A stretch of 64,000 bases of DNA from an uncultured Myxococcales bacterium (GTDB lineage: Bacteria; Myxococcota_A; UBA9042): the NCBI GenBank assembly GCA_903919145.1, contig CAIXGW010000203.1, forward strand, positions 1 to 64,000, in the 5' to 3' direction. The translations under genes and the position numbers were made by a program. How positions within the stretch are numbered: the stretch's first letter is position 1; each line of letters starts with the position of its first letter. A model generated the notes under the pieces. It saw only the letters and a program-made list of their open reading frames with translations. It had not been told where the DNA came from and searched no databases. Below, piece after piece: positions 42,901-51,950 of the stretch.

Positions 42901-43269
42901 CGTGTAGCGGACTTTCACCGTGACCTTGCCACCCTTGGCCAGGGAAAGCGCTTTCCAATTGACGACTTGAAACTCGTCGCTGGCGGGCAGGAAGGTGGCG
43001 GTATCGACCTTCAGGGTGCCCGTGGTGCCCGCGTGCGAAATCGTAAGCTCGCGCTCACTGCTCAGCCCCACTGCCAGATCCGTAAACAGCAGCTGTGCCG
43101 GAGAGACGCCAATGCGCACGTCGTCTTCGATGCAGAACCCGCCAGAGCACGTCTGGTTGGAGTTGTTGGCGCCGGAGGAACCGCTGCCGTCAGGGGTATC
43201 AGAGCAGCTCGCCAGCAGCAGGGCGGCGATGGCGGCCAGGGCCGGCAGGGTAGGGCGTCGGCGCGACAT
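39901..43269 (-). CDS. Lipoprotein with choice-of-anchor-D repeats and a C-terminal VWA domain
   Basis: The protein has 1,122 residues; ATG 43269 has TTGGAGG upstream. The signal ends in LLLASC. Residues 50-790 hold about six choice-of-anchor-D Ig repeats, for example LTVSPNPVEFGNVAAGASPT and ISVLPGQLDFGVVSVGCKSP. A Cys cluster precedes a VWA domain (about 815-1060) with an intact MIDAS start, VLFVVDNSGSMS, then LEVVILSDEEDGS. Two Cys-rich inserts lie inside it (CSADADC). VWA domains bind partners through a metal ion; the repeats act as a stalk. Gene order suggests it is cotranscribed with the neighbouring lipoproteins. A second VWA lipoprotein lies at 56069-58060. Confidence 0.8.
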   Translation of the reverse strand: MSRRRPTLPALAAIAALLLASCSDTPDGSGSSGANNSNQTCSGGFCIEDDVRIGVSPAQLLFTDLAVGLSSERELTISHAGTTGTLKVDTATFLPASDEFQVVNWKALSLAKGGKVTVKVRYTPKLGGAKALDLVLANNDRDTARRNFKVPVKVAAGAAQLTVSPNPVEFGNVAAGASPTLEVGLLNTGTVDLLLTSIQLAKNESADLTIEAKPDIAKAIPPGGMATLVMRYTPKGGDTDLQHLLFESADGRKYNVEVRGNEIAPRIQVVPPKVMLGEIELGKEVKADIKVCNIGFANLDVSKIELSAVSLVKDVKLSVLAPLSVAAPKQPGLCDSGVPMVLTLKADKPLPKNGSPVASLQFISNDPVNPTFMLPIYAETNAPKLLVTPDDYVDFSLVGKGVKVTRKIELFNEGSAPLDITKLQITDEKDKLGEFTIVPGNFGPSAANPTPATLDPGKYEVFQVQFEAKGPPDQKAEAKLRIFSTDPGTPEKILPMYAERKEGTVCNVVLLPPVLNFGLLPYGASKTIPLSFKNTGSGMCSFKSVNVLGCSGNGLPPPLGPGPIKCKQSGSPQFYAAAPSTALFKLAPGDVGKMLVTFTAPEDLGFLLGKPNEVTPFGALLVASFEDASTGQIKYFPNVTVTDPAKVAAATPNLEAKVGKAQISVLPGQLDFGVVSVGCKSPAKEVNVFNTGSTEAFINKLELQGCGLEVQPVGWPGIPKTGYPISQAKPASFKLQYGPQNVGIDQCQLLIWTNLSGTCQKADGSQTGTDCAVNGDCAAGQFCAGQLFTVPITGEGTLDTEFTDTFVQGIGKQVDVLFVVDNSGSMSEEQDNLAKNFGTFVQIADLWQNNYHIGTVTTDMDDSKQSGKLMEKSGVRVVTPKTANGQQILLSMVKQGTNGSGDEQGLAAAEAALTLPNVYDSGKKCSADADCKSDGGFCVPDAEDPATKKCGGTNRTFLRKAAGLEVVILSDEEDGSAADINYYTNFLFSIKGFANKGLFHLHAIVGDANSGCKGGGGDAAAGDRYIAVAKATGGKIGSICSTSFAQVLKDIGNVAFGLAQQFFLSRTPEESTIVVKVKGQICAKGSYQYDAASNSVIFPEGSPCMPLKGDSVSVYYKMLCFP

Positions 43270-43371
43270 CGTCGTCCTCCAAGGTCAAGCGGTGGCTGGT
43301 CGTGCCAGCGGAAGTTCGAAAGGCCATGGGCTCTAGGACCAAGCCGGCGGACCAAGCCGGGCGGCTCCGGG

Positions 43372-45555
43372 CTAGTCCAGTGCGGGCGTGGGATACTTCT
43401 TGGTAATGAAGTGCCCAGGCGTGCCGGGCACCTTCACAGCCGCTTCAATGTCAGCCTGCGGCCAAGAGACGCGGGCCACGTACCACATGTCGCCCTTGAT
43501 CAGGTTGGACGAGGTGACTTCATACTGCAGGGTGCCGTAGATGTAGATCCGCACCGTTGCCACCGAGGCGCCCAGGCCAAAATCGTTGTAGTAGTGCACG
43601 CCTACGCTGTAGATGCGCCCTTCTTCTGGCAGGGTCAGGTTCAAGTTCTCTGGGCCGGCGCCGTCGGTGTCATCGCGGTCCAGGCTGGGGTCGTCGTCCA
43701 TGTTGGGATCCCAGCTGCCCCACTCTACGGTGTTGCCGTTGCCGCAGTTGAACCAGAAGCAGTCGTACTGACCGGCAAACCACGGGTCGGGCTTGCCGTC
43801 GCCGTCGTAGTCCTGGCCCGACGCCAGCTGGTGGGCAAAGTGCAGGTCCAGGTCGGTGCCTACGCCCGGGCCGGTGTCGCTTTCGTCTTTGTCGCCGGGG
43901 GTCTTCCAGATCAGCTCGACGTGAATCGCCTGATCGGGGATGACCTTGACCACCTTGGTCGCCGGAGCGCAGGACTTCTTGCCCGCGAGGTCGTAGACGT
44001 GCAGCCGGAACGTGTACTCGCCGGCGATGTTGGGCTGAAACGTCACCGCGCCGGCCTTGTTGTTGGGGGTAAACAGCGCGACTGAGCCCTTGGCCTGGTC
44101 GACTTCCCACTCATACTGGCCAATGGTCGAGCCGGTGGCGTAGCTCTGCTTGCCGTCCAGGTGCAAGACGGTCTGCGGCGTCACGGTGTCGCCCTCGGCA
44201 ATCGTGATGATCGGCGTGGGGCAGTCGGCAGAGGCGCCGTAGCCCTCCAGCTTGACGGTGGTGCCGCCGTTGGCCGAGTTGGCGGTCAGGATCAGGTCAG
44301 CGACGTCGAGGGTGACGCTGCCATTGGCGCCAGTTGGCGACAGCTTGTCGGGGCTGTAGGTCAGCTCCAGGGCGGCCACGCCGTTGATCGGCAGCTTGAG
44401 CGGCGCCTGGTCGGTCGGCTCTTTGCCACCGGTCTGGCTCAGCGACGCCCAGTTGACCCCAAAGTTGCCCGAGCTCTTGGCGGCGTCAAAGGCAATCTTT
44501 CGGATTTCCAGGGGCTCATCACCGCAGCTCTTGATTTGCACGGGCTGCTTCTTGGTCTGGCCCAGCTGGGTCGGGCCAAAAACCACCGTCTTGGGCGAGA
44601 CCAGCAGGCAGGGCCCCGTCGAATTCACCTTGACCGGCACGCGCTTGATGCCAACGCCATTGCTGACCAAGCTGGCGTCATTGGTCTGCAGCAGCATCTC
44701 GACCGAGCGCGGCTTGTCATCCTTGGCGCTGTACAGCAAAGAGAACTGCACCAGATCGCCGGCCTTGATCGAGATCGGCGGATTTTGCGTCAGCACGCCG
44801 CCGGTGGGGAACTCCTTGCCCTCCAGCACCAGCTTGAAGAGATCTTTGTCCAGTGACGTCAGGTCGATCGCCGAGACCAGCAGCTCGCCGTTGCCGACAT
44901 TGAGCAGCGAGCCGTCCGCCACCGGATTGGAGCCGACGCTGACAAAGCCAAAGTCCACCGTCTCTGGCTGCACGGCGATCTTGGCCTGGCCGGCCGCGGT
45001 CTGAAACACCTGCTTGAAAACGTTGTTCTTCTTTAGGTCGTTGCTGTTGATGACCAGGGTGGCAGTGCGGTTGACCTGGTCGTTGGGACGGGTAAACGCC
45101 ACCAACAACGTCAAGGCGGTGACATTGCCCTTGCCAGACGGCGAGATCGCCGGAAACTTGGCCTGATCGCACGGAACTTCGCTGCCGGCGATGATCGCAT
45201 TGCAGCGAAAGGCGGGGGCTTCTTCGCCTGGCGCGCCCTGGTAGTCCAGCTGCACCTTGCTGATGACCAAGTCACCGACGGACCCGATATTGCTGATCAC
45301 CAACGCTTTTTCGTTGGTCGATCCCACCGCCATGCCGCCAGCGTTGACCGCCACCATGCCGTTGTTGCTCAGGATTTTTCCAGAGTCTTTGACGGCAATG
45401 GTCTGGTTGCTCTCCAAAGAGAAGCCGCCGCCGCCGCCACCGCCACCGGTGCCACCGCTGCCGCCAGTTCCGGTGCCGTTGTCGGTGGATGAGCAGGCTG
45501 CCCAATTCAGCGCCAGGGCGGTGATCAGCAACGGGGCGTGGGTCAAGCGAAACAT
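43372..45555 (-). CDS. Lipoprotein of the paralogous DUF2135-like family (member 1)
   Basis: The protein has 727 residues; ATG 45555 has CGGAGGATAGG directly upstream, so the longer frame to 45642 is rejected. The lipobox is NWAAC, followed by a Gly-rich linker. Residues 60-450 are Ig-like repeats (PETVDFGFVSVGSNPVADGS, PKTVVFGPTQLGQTKKQPV). A PKD-like domain follows (about 465-560). The C-terminal 170 residues contain TDLDLHFAH, DGDGKPDPWF, DDTDGAGPENLNL and YSVGVHYYND, an Asp-rich calcium-site-like core that recurs almost unchanged in the genes at 58462 and 60846. It resembles the DUF2135/YfaP pattern by eye. Function is unknown. Confidence 0.75.
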   Translation of the reverse strand: MFRLTHAPLLITALALNWAACSSTDNGTGTGGSGGTGGGGGGGGFSLESNQTIAVKDSGKILSNNGMVAVNAGGMAVGSTNEKALVISNIGSVGDLVISKVQLDYQGAPGEEAPAFRCNAIIAGSEVPCDQAKFPAISPSGKGNVTALTLLVAFTRPNDQVNRTATLVINSNDLKKNNVFKQVFQTAAGQAKIAVQPETVDFGFVSVGSNPVADGSLLNVGNGELLVSAIDLTSLDKDLFKLVLEGKEFPTGGVLTQNPPISIKAGDLVQFSLLYSAKDDKPRSVEMLLQTNDASLVSNGVGIKRVPVKVNSTGPCLLVSPKTVVFGPTQLGQTKKQPVQIKSCGDEPLEIRKIAFDAAKSSGNFGVNWASLSQTGGKEPTDQAPLKLPINGVAALELTYSPDKLSPTGANGSVTLDVADLILTANSANGGTTVKLEGYGASADCPTPIITIAEGDTVTPQTVLHLDGKQSYATGSTIGQYEWEVDQAKGSVALFTPNNKAGAVTFQPNIAGEYTFRLHVYDLAGKKSCAPATKVVKVIPDQAIHVELIWKTPGDKDESDTGPGVGTDLDLHFAHQLASGQDYDGDGKPDPWFAGQYDCFWFNCGNGNTVEWGSWDPNMDDDPSLDRDDTDGAGPENLNLTLPEEGRIYSVGVHYYNDFGLGASVATVRIYIYGTLQYEVTSSNLIKGDMWYVARVSWPQADIEAAVKVPGTPGHFITKKYPTPALD

Positions 45556-45726
45556 CCTATCCTCCGAGTCGATCCTGCGGCACACCCGGCACGGGCGGAC
45601 CGGCAAACGCTGCAGTCTGCCAAGGTCTCCCCACCCGCGCAACCGCTATCTGCAGATCTGGCGCGGACGGTGGGTGGCTGTGCCTCACAAGGGCCCATGC
45701 CTGTCCTGTCGTCGGTCTAAAAGCGC

Positions 45727-45767
45727 CGCGCGCCCCGCTGCCCTCAAGGTCGCCAGCGGAGCGCGCG
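45727..45767 (-). terminator. Intrinsic terminator of the Glt/Nfs-like cluster
   Basis: A 14-bp stem runs from 45727-45740 to 45754-45767 with a 13-base loop. On the minus-strand RNA the only irregularity is a G-U pair. TTTT follows three bases later on the minus strand. It lies 52 bases past the 86-residue gene and separates the cluster from the lipoprotein genes further downstream. Confidence 0.75.
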
Positions 45768-45818
45768 TCTGTCAGATCCAGCAGCCGGTCAGAGCCAGCA
45801 ACCAGTCGGACCCAAAAA

Positions 45819-46079
45819 CTACTTGAGCAGGCGCTCTTTGGCCGTCTCGATCATCGCCGGGCGAAAGGACTTCTTGAGCTTGAGCAGCTTGTCAAACTTG
45901 GCGCGCGTCCGCGACTCCATGTGCAGGGCCGCGGGCTTCTTGACGTCGCCATCGATCAACTGGTCGCTGAAGTCGTAGAACTTGGCTTTCTCTTCGGCCG
46001 CGGCGGGGCTGCTGTAGCCCACCGCCAAACCAGTCAGAGCCAGGCTAGAGAGGGCCACCAGGGCAAGGACTTTCTTCAT
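45819..46079 (-). CDS. Small exported protein of 86 residues
   Basis: ATG 46079 has CGGAGT upstream with good spacing. A Sec signal peptide (KKVLALVALSSLALTGLAVG, cleavage after PAAAEE or similar) leaves about 55 mature residues. The mature part reads FYDFSDQLIDGDVKKPAALH, then a basic amphipathic helix RAKFDKLLKLKKSFRP. No Cys is present in the mature protein. No family was recognised with certainty. It lies 119 bp after the 693-residue TPR gene and is the last gene before the terminator at 45727, so it is probably cotranscribed with the envelope-machine genes. The larger frame upstream (to 46550) is a shadow of the TPR gene. Confidence 0.65.
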   Translation of the reverse strand: MKKVLALVALSSLALTGLAVGYSSPAAAEEKAKFYDFSDQLIDGDVKKPAALHMESRTRAKFDKLLKLKKSFRPAMIETAKERLLK

Positions 46080-46198
46080 GGTCAACTCCGCGGTTCTTAG
46101 AAGAGCCGTGACGACTCCAGGTTCTTTGGAAGCTACCCGCTGCGGCTGGTCCGCGCAAGTGAATTCACCCAAGCGCCGGTCAAACCCTTGGCAGCCAA

Positions 46199-48280
46199 CT
46201 ACTTGGGCGCCGGCTCGGGATCCTTGGCCTGCTTCTCCAGGCTCTTGGCGGCTTCGATTTCCTGGATGCGCGAGACAATCGCCACCAGTGCCTTCCACTT
46301 GCCGTCGGCTTCGTCGCTCTTCTTGATGAGCTCGTTCTTCTTGGCGGCCCAATCCGGGGTCGCTTTCTTGGGGGCGCCGCTGGCTTTGATAAGCACCAAG
46401 GTGGCAGGCCAGTCGGCACCGGGCTTCTTGAGCGCCACGTGGGCCTTCAGCTGCTCCCGCAGGGCGTCGCGCTCGGCCTTGAGCTTGTCGGCCTTGCCCT
46501 GGGCTTCGGCCGGATCCGTGTCCATTGCCTCGCGCAGGTACTGCTTCCACAGCGCCACGGCCTTGTCTGAGTTGTTGAAGTACTTGTAGTTCATGATCGC
46601 CAGCCGCACCAAAATGGCGTAGCGCTTGGGATCCTTGGCCAGCACCTTCTCATAGTACTCGGAGGCTTTTTGCGGATTGCGCAGGCCTTCTAGGGTCAGC
46701 GCGTAGCCGGTAATCGCCTCCAAGTTGCCGGGCTCCAAGGCCAGCGCCTCTTTGTAAACCTTGTCGGCATCGCGATAGTTCAGGTATTCCAGGTAGATGG
46801 CGCCCAGGTTCAAGCGGGCCGAGACCGAGCCAGCGTTGAGCTGCACCGCGTTCTTGAGCGCCACCACCGCGCGCGGCAGGTCGCCCAGCTGCACGTAGGT
46901 CATGCCAAGGTTGCCCCACGCCTCGGGATTGGCCGGGTCGATGGCCAGCACCTTCTCTTCCAGAATCCAGCGGGCGATGTCGTAGCGGCCCTGCTTGAGG
47001 TTGATCAGACCGCGGACGTTGAGGGCAATGGTATCTTCGCGGTTGACGCGCAGGGCTTTTTGCAGAAACTGCTCGGCGAGCTTGTAGTCGTCCATCGCCA
47101 GCCAGTAGACCGCCAAAGCCACGTTGTTCATGGCGTTGTCAGGGTCCTGGCCCAGGATCGCGTCGCAGACCCCCTTGGCCTGCTCGCGCAAGCTCTTGGC
47201 TTTTTCGGCCTCACCGGCTTCGGCCAGACGGTTGGCCTGGGCAAGCAGCGAGCGGGCGATGTAGGCCTGGGCAGACAGCTGCAGGCCGCGCTCGCGGTCG
47301 TCCTTGGGTTCAATGGCTTTGGCCGCTTCGTAGGCCTTGCGGGCGTCGTCGTACTTGCCCAGGCGCTCGTAGGCCATGCCGGCGTTGAAGTAGGCTTCGT
47401 AGAAGCGCTTGTCCAGATCGCTGGCGCGCTGGAATTCCACGGCGGCGCTCTGGTAGTCCGGCCCACACTTGCTGCAGCGGCCATCCGAGGCTTTGCAGGC
47501 GCTTGGGCAGCTGTAGCCAGTGCACTTGCCGCTGCCCAGGTCGATGTACTCGCCGACCTTGCACGGCCCGGCACCGTCGCTCTTGCCAGAAGTCAGCTCT
47601 TCTTCGGTGCACTCGCGGGTCGCGAGCTCACAGCCTTCGGAGCCGGGCTTGCAGCGGGTGAACTTGAAGTTGGGGGCGCCCGCAACGGGCTTGCCGGCTT
47701 CATCGGCGGCAGGAGCGGCCTCGACCTTCTTCATCCAGTCGCCGCACCACTTGTTGCGGCCGGCGGCGTCCAGGACCTTCTTGTCACAGGCCTTGGTATC
47801 GAGCTCGCAGGCGAGGTCGCGGGTGCCGTCTTTCCACGGCTCGCACGGCACTTCGACGTCCTTCTCGACTTCCTCTTCCTTGCCCTCGTCGTTCTTGACC
47901 TTCTCCTTCTTCTTTTCGGTGCGCACGTACTTGGCGCAGCGGTCCAGGACGCAGGAGTCGGGGCTCTCAATGGCGACCGAGGCACAGGTGTTGGGGCCGA
48001 TGCGCGCGCAGCTCTTGCCCAGCGAGACAAAGCCCGCGGCGCAACACTGGCCGTCATCGAGGATCTGGTAGGGGTTGCACTTGGGCACCTTGCGCAGGGC
48101 CGACTGCAGGCCAGAGCGCATGGCGTCCTGGGCCTTGTCGTCGATGCCGGGCAGGTACTCTTGGGCGTAGCCGCTGGCTGCCGAGACGACCGCCAGGGTC
48201 AGGCCCAGGGCCGTCGCGGCGAACTTGGCCCCCTGCGCGTCATTCACCCGGTGCGCGAACTTCTTGGAATTCGTGATCAT
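46199..48280 (-). CDS. Exported TPR protein, GltE/NfsE-position
   Basis: The protein has 693 residues; ATG 48280. A signal peptide (FAATALGLTLAVVSAASGYAQ) precedes a Cys-rich domain of about 230 residues with at least sixteen cysteines (QCCAAGF, SCVLDRC, CPSACK, CSKCG). Then come eight or more TPR repeats (AYFNAGMAYERLGKYDDARK, PEAWGNLGMTYVQLGDLPRA, ARLNLGAIYLEYLNYRDADK). A Lys-rich helical tail ends the protein. TPRs bind protein partners; the Cys domain would need disulfides in the periplasm. It starts 24 bases after the 1,192-residue gene stops and is third in the TPR run of the Glt/Nfs-like cluster. The antisense 408-codon frame is a shadow. Confidence 0.75.
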   Translation of the reverse strand: MITNSKKFAHRVNDAQGAKFAATALGLTLAVVSAASGYAQEYLPGIDDKAQDAMRSGLQSALRKVPKCNPYQILDDGQCCAAGFVSLGKSCARIGPNTCASVAIESPDSCVLDRCAKYVRTEKKKEKVKNDEGKEEEVEKDVEVPCEPWKDGTRDLACELDTKACDKKVLDAAGRNKWCGDWMKKVEAAPAADEAGKPVAGAPNFKFTRCKPGSEGCELATRECTEEELTSGKSDGAGPCKVGEYIDLGSGKCTGYSCPSACKASDGRCSKCGPDYQSAAVEFQRASDLDKRFYEAYFNAGMAYERLGKYDDARKAYEAAKAIEPKDDRERGLQLSAQAYIARSLLAQANRLAEAGEAEKAKSLREQAKGVCDAILGQDPDNAMNNVALAVYWLAMDDYKLAEQFLQKALRVNREDTIALNVRGLINLKQGRYDIARWILEEKVLAIDPANPEAWGNLGMTYVQLGDLPRAVVALKNAVQLNAGSVSARLNLGAIYLEYLNYRDADKVYKEALALEPGNLEAITGYALTLEGLRNPQKASEYYEKVLAKDPKRYAILVRLAIMNYKYFNNSDKAVALWKQYLREAMDTDPAEAQGKADKLKAERDALREQLKAHVALKKPGADWPATLVLIKASGAPKKATPDWAAKKNELIKKSDEADGKWKALVAIVSRIQEIEAAKSLEKQAKDPEPAPK

Positions 48281-48304
48281 GGCTAGGGTTCTCCTGTGCG
48301 CGGG

Positions 48305-51300
48305 CTACTTGGCCTCGGCCTTGGGCTTGTAGGAAACGGTAAACTTGCCGCGGCGCACGCTGGTGACGAACGCTGCAGAAGTGGCCGGGTCCGAAGACTC
48401 ATTGGCCGACACAGTTGCGGCTGCTTTGGGCAGGTTGGGGTCCTTCTCGACCGTCGGGTACGCGTCCGGGTTGACCTTGTACGCGTAGTCGCCGGCTTCC
48501 TTGGACCACTTGTTGTACACACCCAAGTTGTGGGCGATGTTGATGGCGCTCTTGAGCGCGGTAACTGACTGTTCTTCAATGGGCGTGGCCAGCTTCTCGA
48601 TTTCCAGCTTGTAGGCATCCTCGAGCTCGGTGTTGCCAATGATCTGCGGCGGAACCGGAGCGTTGAACAGGTCTTCCTTGAACTTGAAGTACAGCAGACC
48701 GACGCGGAACGCCGCCGCTGCGGCGTAGGCCTTGCCGCCACCAGCGGAAGCGCGCTCGACCACGTCGAAGTAGCGGGCCTCCGCGCGCTTGAGTGCTTCT
48801 GCCTTTTTCTGCAGCATCGGCAGCAGGCCCTTCATGTTCTTGACGCTCTTGAGGGTCAGCACGTCGAAGTCGTCAAAATCATACTCGGTGCGGTAGAACA
48901 AGGCTTGCGCGGCGAAGAAGGTGGCTTTGCCGCCCTTGCCGTCCGGCTTCTCATAGGCCTTGGCAGCAGCGTCGGCCGAGGCGATGGCGTCCTTGCGGTT
49001 CTTGCCGGCATCGGCCAAGCGCAGCTGCTCGGTCTTGCGCCCCAGGGCCTCTACGTGCAGGTCCGGGCGGCCGGTGTACTTGCTGACCACCGCAGCGTAG
49101 GAGCCGGCGGCCAGCTTGGCCCCTTCCACGCCCATCTTCTCGTAGACGTGGCCCTTTTCCATCTCGGCATCGGCCACCAGGGCCTTGAGCCGCTTGGTGT
49201 TTTCATCGTCACCCTTAAGCGCGTTGGCCACGCCAATGAACTTGTCATAGGCCGCTGCCGCACCGCGGTAGTCCTGAAGCGCCGCCAGAATCTGGCCGGC
49301 ATTGATCAGGGCCTGGGCGGCGTCGGCGTTGTCGCGGAACTTGGCCATGTCCAAGAAGGCATCGGCGGCTTCGCGGAAGCTGGTCATCGCTTCATAGAGC
49401 ATACCGACCTGGAACTTGGCTTCCGGGGCGATCTTGGACTTGGGGAACTCTTTGACGACGCGCTCAAACGTGTCGATGGCGACCTTGTCGTCCTTCTGGT
49501 CGATGTAGAGCATCGCCTTGTTGTACAGCGCAATCGCCGCCAGCTCCGGCTCTTCGCTCTTGAACTCGCGCAAGATGGTGTCGTACTTGGCGTGGGCGCC
49601 GTCATAGTCCTTCTTGGCCGCCAGCTCGATGGCCTGCTCGGCCACAGAAACCGCAATGTACTTGCGCAGATCCTTGGTCTCCAACACGATGCGGCTCTTG
49701 CGCTTGAGCATCAGGCGGGCCCACTCTTCGATCTTGACCCAGTCCTTCTGGCGGGCGTAGATGTCGATCAAGCTGCGCACGGCGATCTCAGCCACCTTGT
49801 TGTCTTCCTGGTACTTGTAGACCCGCTCGTAGCCGTTGATGGCCTCGGTGTACTGGCCGCGGTCGTAGAAGGCCGAGGCCGCCAGGTACATGATCTCAGG
49901 GACCATCTTGCCCTTGCCGCACTGCTTCTTCTTGCCCGCGGTGCAATCCGTCTTGGCTTTCTCCATGAGCTCGACGTACTTGTCGGCCGCTTTGACGTAA
50001 GAGACTTCCAGCGGGTGCAGCTCTTGGCGCTTCTTGGGCACCTGGGCGGCCTTGATCTGCTCTTCGGTCAGCTCTGCCTTCTTGTCTTTCTTGACGATCT
50101 TGACCTTGACGCCATCGCCCTCGACGGTATCGACCAGCGGCGCGCAGTCGGCCCGCTCTTCCCACGCCTGCTTCTTGTCGTTGTAGCAGGCCTTGGTGTT
50201 GCGCATCAGGTTCTCTGTGGCGTAGATGACGCCCAAAGCCGAGTCTTCAACGTAGTCGCCGCCCGGATCGAGCTGGATTACGCGCTCATAGGCGATGCGC
50301 GCCTTGTCGAAGTCCTTGAGCTGGTCGTAGAGGAGCTCAGCGTAGTAGAAGTTGACGATGTACGCCTTCTTGCTGTCCGGGTAGCGGCGAATGAACTCTT
50401 TGTAGTCATCCGCGGCCTTGGCGTAGAAGGGCCGTGACTTGGCTTCGTCCTTGGTCTCGTCGTCGGTCTTCTGGGCCAGCTGGTGGTAGTAGTTGGAGAT
50501 GAACAGCAGGTAGTTCTCGCCGTTGCGCTGGGCCTTGTCGCGCGACTCTTCGGCCTTGGCATCCTTGCGCTGCTTCATGGCCGATACCCAAGACGAGGTG
50601 CGGTCATCCGTAAACGCCAAGAACTTGCGCATCGCCGCTTCGATGTCGGGGAACGCGCCTAGCTTCTTGTAGATATCCACGATCTGCTCGTGCCATTCCA
50701 CGCACCGCGGATCGACGGGCTTGCTCTCAATGAAGTGGGTGTGCAGGTCAACCGCATCTTTGTCTTTGTCGATCGAGACGTAGATCTCGCCCAACTTGTA
50801 CATGCGCTCCCAGGCCTTGGCCTCGCCTTCCACCGAGATGAAGTACTCCTTGGCTTTGGGCCAGGCGCCATCCAGCTCTGCGTAGGCCTGCACCAGGTCT
50901 TTGAGGGCCTGGTCGCGGAACTCGATCTTGCCCTTGTCGCCTTCTTTGCTGATTTCCTTGACCACGGCCTGGAAGGTCTCGATGGTCCGCTGGAACTCGC
51001 GCAAGTTGTAGTACACCCAACCGAGCTTGTAGAGCGCGTAGTTGTACATGGCGGCGTTCTTGAAGTTCTGGGTGATCTTCTCGTAGTTCATCTTGGCGAG
51101 GGTCAGGTTGTTCGCCTCAAAGAAGTGCTCGGCCAGCGCCAAGTGGGCCTGCGGAATGAGCGGGCTTGTCTGGAACTTCTGGATCAACTGGTTGAGGTAC
51201 TGCACGCCGCGCTGCGAAAGCACCTTGTCTCCCAGCGCCTTGCCCTGCTGCATACACGCCTTGCCGACGCGGTACAGAATTTCAGAAAGCCGTGGGTAGT

Positions 51301-51883
51301 TTGGGAACTGCTGCAGTACCTTCTCATAGTAAGAGATGGACTGCTGGTAGTTCTCTACCGGCTGCACGGGCTTCTCTTTGAGGATGCCCTTCTCAAACTG
51401 CTCCATCTTGCGGTCGTAGTCAGAGCGCTCCAGCAGGTACAGGAACTTGGTCTCTTCCCACCATGCTTCGGCCAGGCGGAAGTAGTAGTCGGGCGCGTTG
51501 GGGTCGCGGGGGTTGCGCGCCAGCAGGTCTTCCAGGGTCTTGATGGTCCGCACGCGAATCTTGGACTTTTCTTGCTGCAGCGCGCGCTCTTTGGGGGTAA
51601 AGCCCAGCTGGTCCAAGCGATCGGCGGTAAACGAGCCCTTGAGCAACTCGTCTTCGCTGCGCTTTGGCTTGGCCGCTTCGACCTTCTTTTCTTCCTCGAC
51701 CAGCGACCCCTTCTTCTCCACCTTCTTGGTGGCGGCGCCGGCTTCGACATCCTCTTCTTGGGCGACGGCGGCGCCAGCGCTGGCCAGCAGGGCCGCGGAG
51801 GCCACAACGGCCACCAGGCGCCGCCACATTAGACCGGAGGAGCCCGACCGGGAGTCGGTGCGCTGCAAGCTGGATTCACGCAT
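48305..51883 (-). CDS. Giant exported TPR protein, AgmU/GltD/NfsD-like
   Basis: The protein has 1,192 residues; ATG 51883 has AAAGG eight bases upstream. A signal peptide (LVAVVASAALLASAGAAVAQ, residues 23-42) is followed by an acidic/basic linker. Nearly the whole remainder is TPR-like helical repeats (YYEKVLQQFPNYPRLSEILY, YNYALYKLGWVYYNLREFQR, KAMLYIDQKDDKVAIDTFER, AYEKFIG-like units). Length, export signal and position between two other TPR genes match AgmU/GltD and NfsD of Myxococcus xanthus, periplasmic scaffolds of the gliding and spore-coat machines. That match is by architecture and gene order, not alignment. A 198-bp repeat-bearing gap precedes it. Confidence 0.8.
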   Translation of the reverse strand: MRESSLQRTDSRSGSSGLMWRRLVAVVASAALLASAGAAVAQEEDVEAGAATKKVEKKGSLVEEEKKVEAAKPKRSEDELLKGSFTADRLDQLGFTPKERALQQEKSKIRVRTIKTLEDLLARNPRDPNAPDYYFRLAEAWWEETKFLYLLERSDYDRKMEQFEKGILKEKPVQPVENYQQSISYYEKVLQQFPNYPRLSEILYRVGKACMQQGKALGDKVLSQRGVQYLNQLIQKFQTSPLIPQAHLALAEHFFEANNLTLAKMNYEKITQNFKNAAMYNYALYKLGWVYYNLREFQRTIETFQAVVKEISKEGDKGKIEFRDQALKDLVQAYAELDGAWPKAKEYFISVEGEAKAWERMYKLGEIYVSIDKDKDAVDLHTHFIESKPVDPRCVEWHEQIVDIYKKLGAFPDIEAAMRKFLAFTDDRTSSWVSAMKQRKDAKAEESRDKAQRNGENYLLFISNYYHQLAQKTDDETKDEAKSRPFYAKAADDYKEFIRRYPDSKKAYIVNFYYAELLYDQLKDFDKARIAYERVIQLDPGGDYVEDSALGVIYATENLMRNTKACYNDKKQAWEERADCAPLVDTVEGDGVKVKIVKKDKKAELTEEQIKAAQVPKKRQELHPLEVSYVKAADKYVELMEKAKTDCTAGKKKQCGKGKMVPEIMYLAASAFYDRGQYTEAINGYERVYKYQEDNKVAEIAVRSLIDIYARQKDWVKIEEWARLMLKRKSRIVLETKDLRKYIAVSVAEQAIELAAKKDYDGAHAKYDTILREFKSEEPELAAIALYNKAMLYIDQKDDKVAIDTFERVVKEFPKSKIAPEAKFQVGMLYEAMTSFREAADAFLDMAKFRDNADAAQALINAGQILAALQDYRGAAAAYDKFIGVANALKGDDENTKRLKALVADAEMEKGHVYEKMGVEGAKLAAGSYAAVVSKYTGRPDLHVEALGRKTEQLRLADAGKNRKDAIASADAAAKAYEKPDGKGGKATFFAAQALFYRTEYDFDDFDVLTLKSVKNMKGLLPMLQKKAEALKRAEARYFDVVERASAGGGKAYAAAAAFRVGLLYFKFKEDLFNAPVPPQIIGNTELEDAYKLEIEKLATPIEEQSVTALKSAINIAHNLGVYNKWSKEAGDYAYKVNPDAYPTVEKDPNLPKAAATVSANESSDPATSAAFVTSVRRGKFTVSYKPKAEAK

Positions 51884-51950
51884 GGCGATACCTTTGCAAA
51901 GGGGAGGGGAGGCGAGCGGACCGCTGGTGCGGGGCTGACTCCACTGGCAT

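Noticed and set aside
47060-48286. 408-codon + strand frame
   Set aside because: Exact antisense of the Cys-rich and TPR region of the 693-residue gene; no RBS.
48905-50437. 510-codon open frame antisense to the giant TPR gene
   Set aside because: Codon bias and absence of a ribosome-binding site mark it as a shadow; the opposite strand gives a clear signal peptide and TPR repeats.
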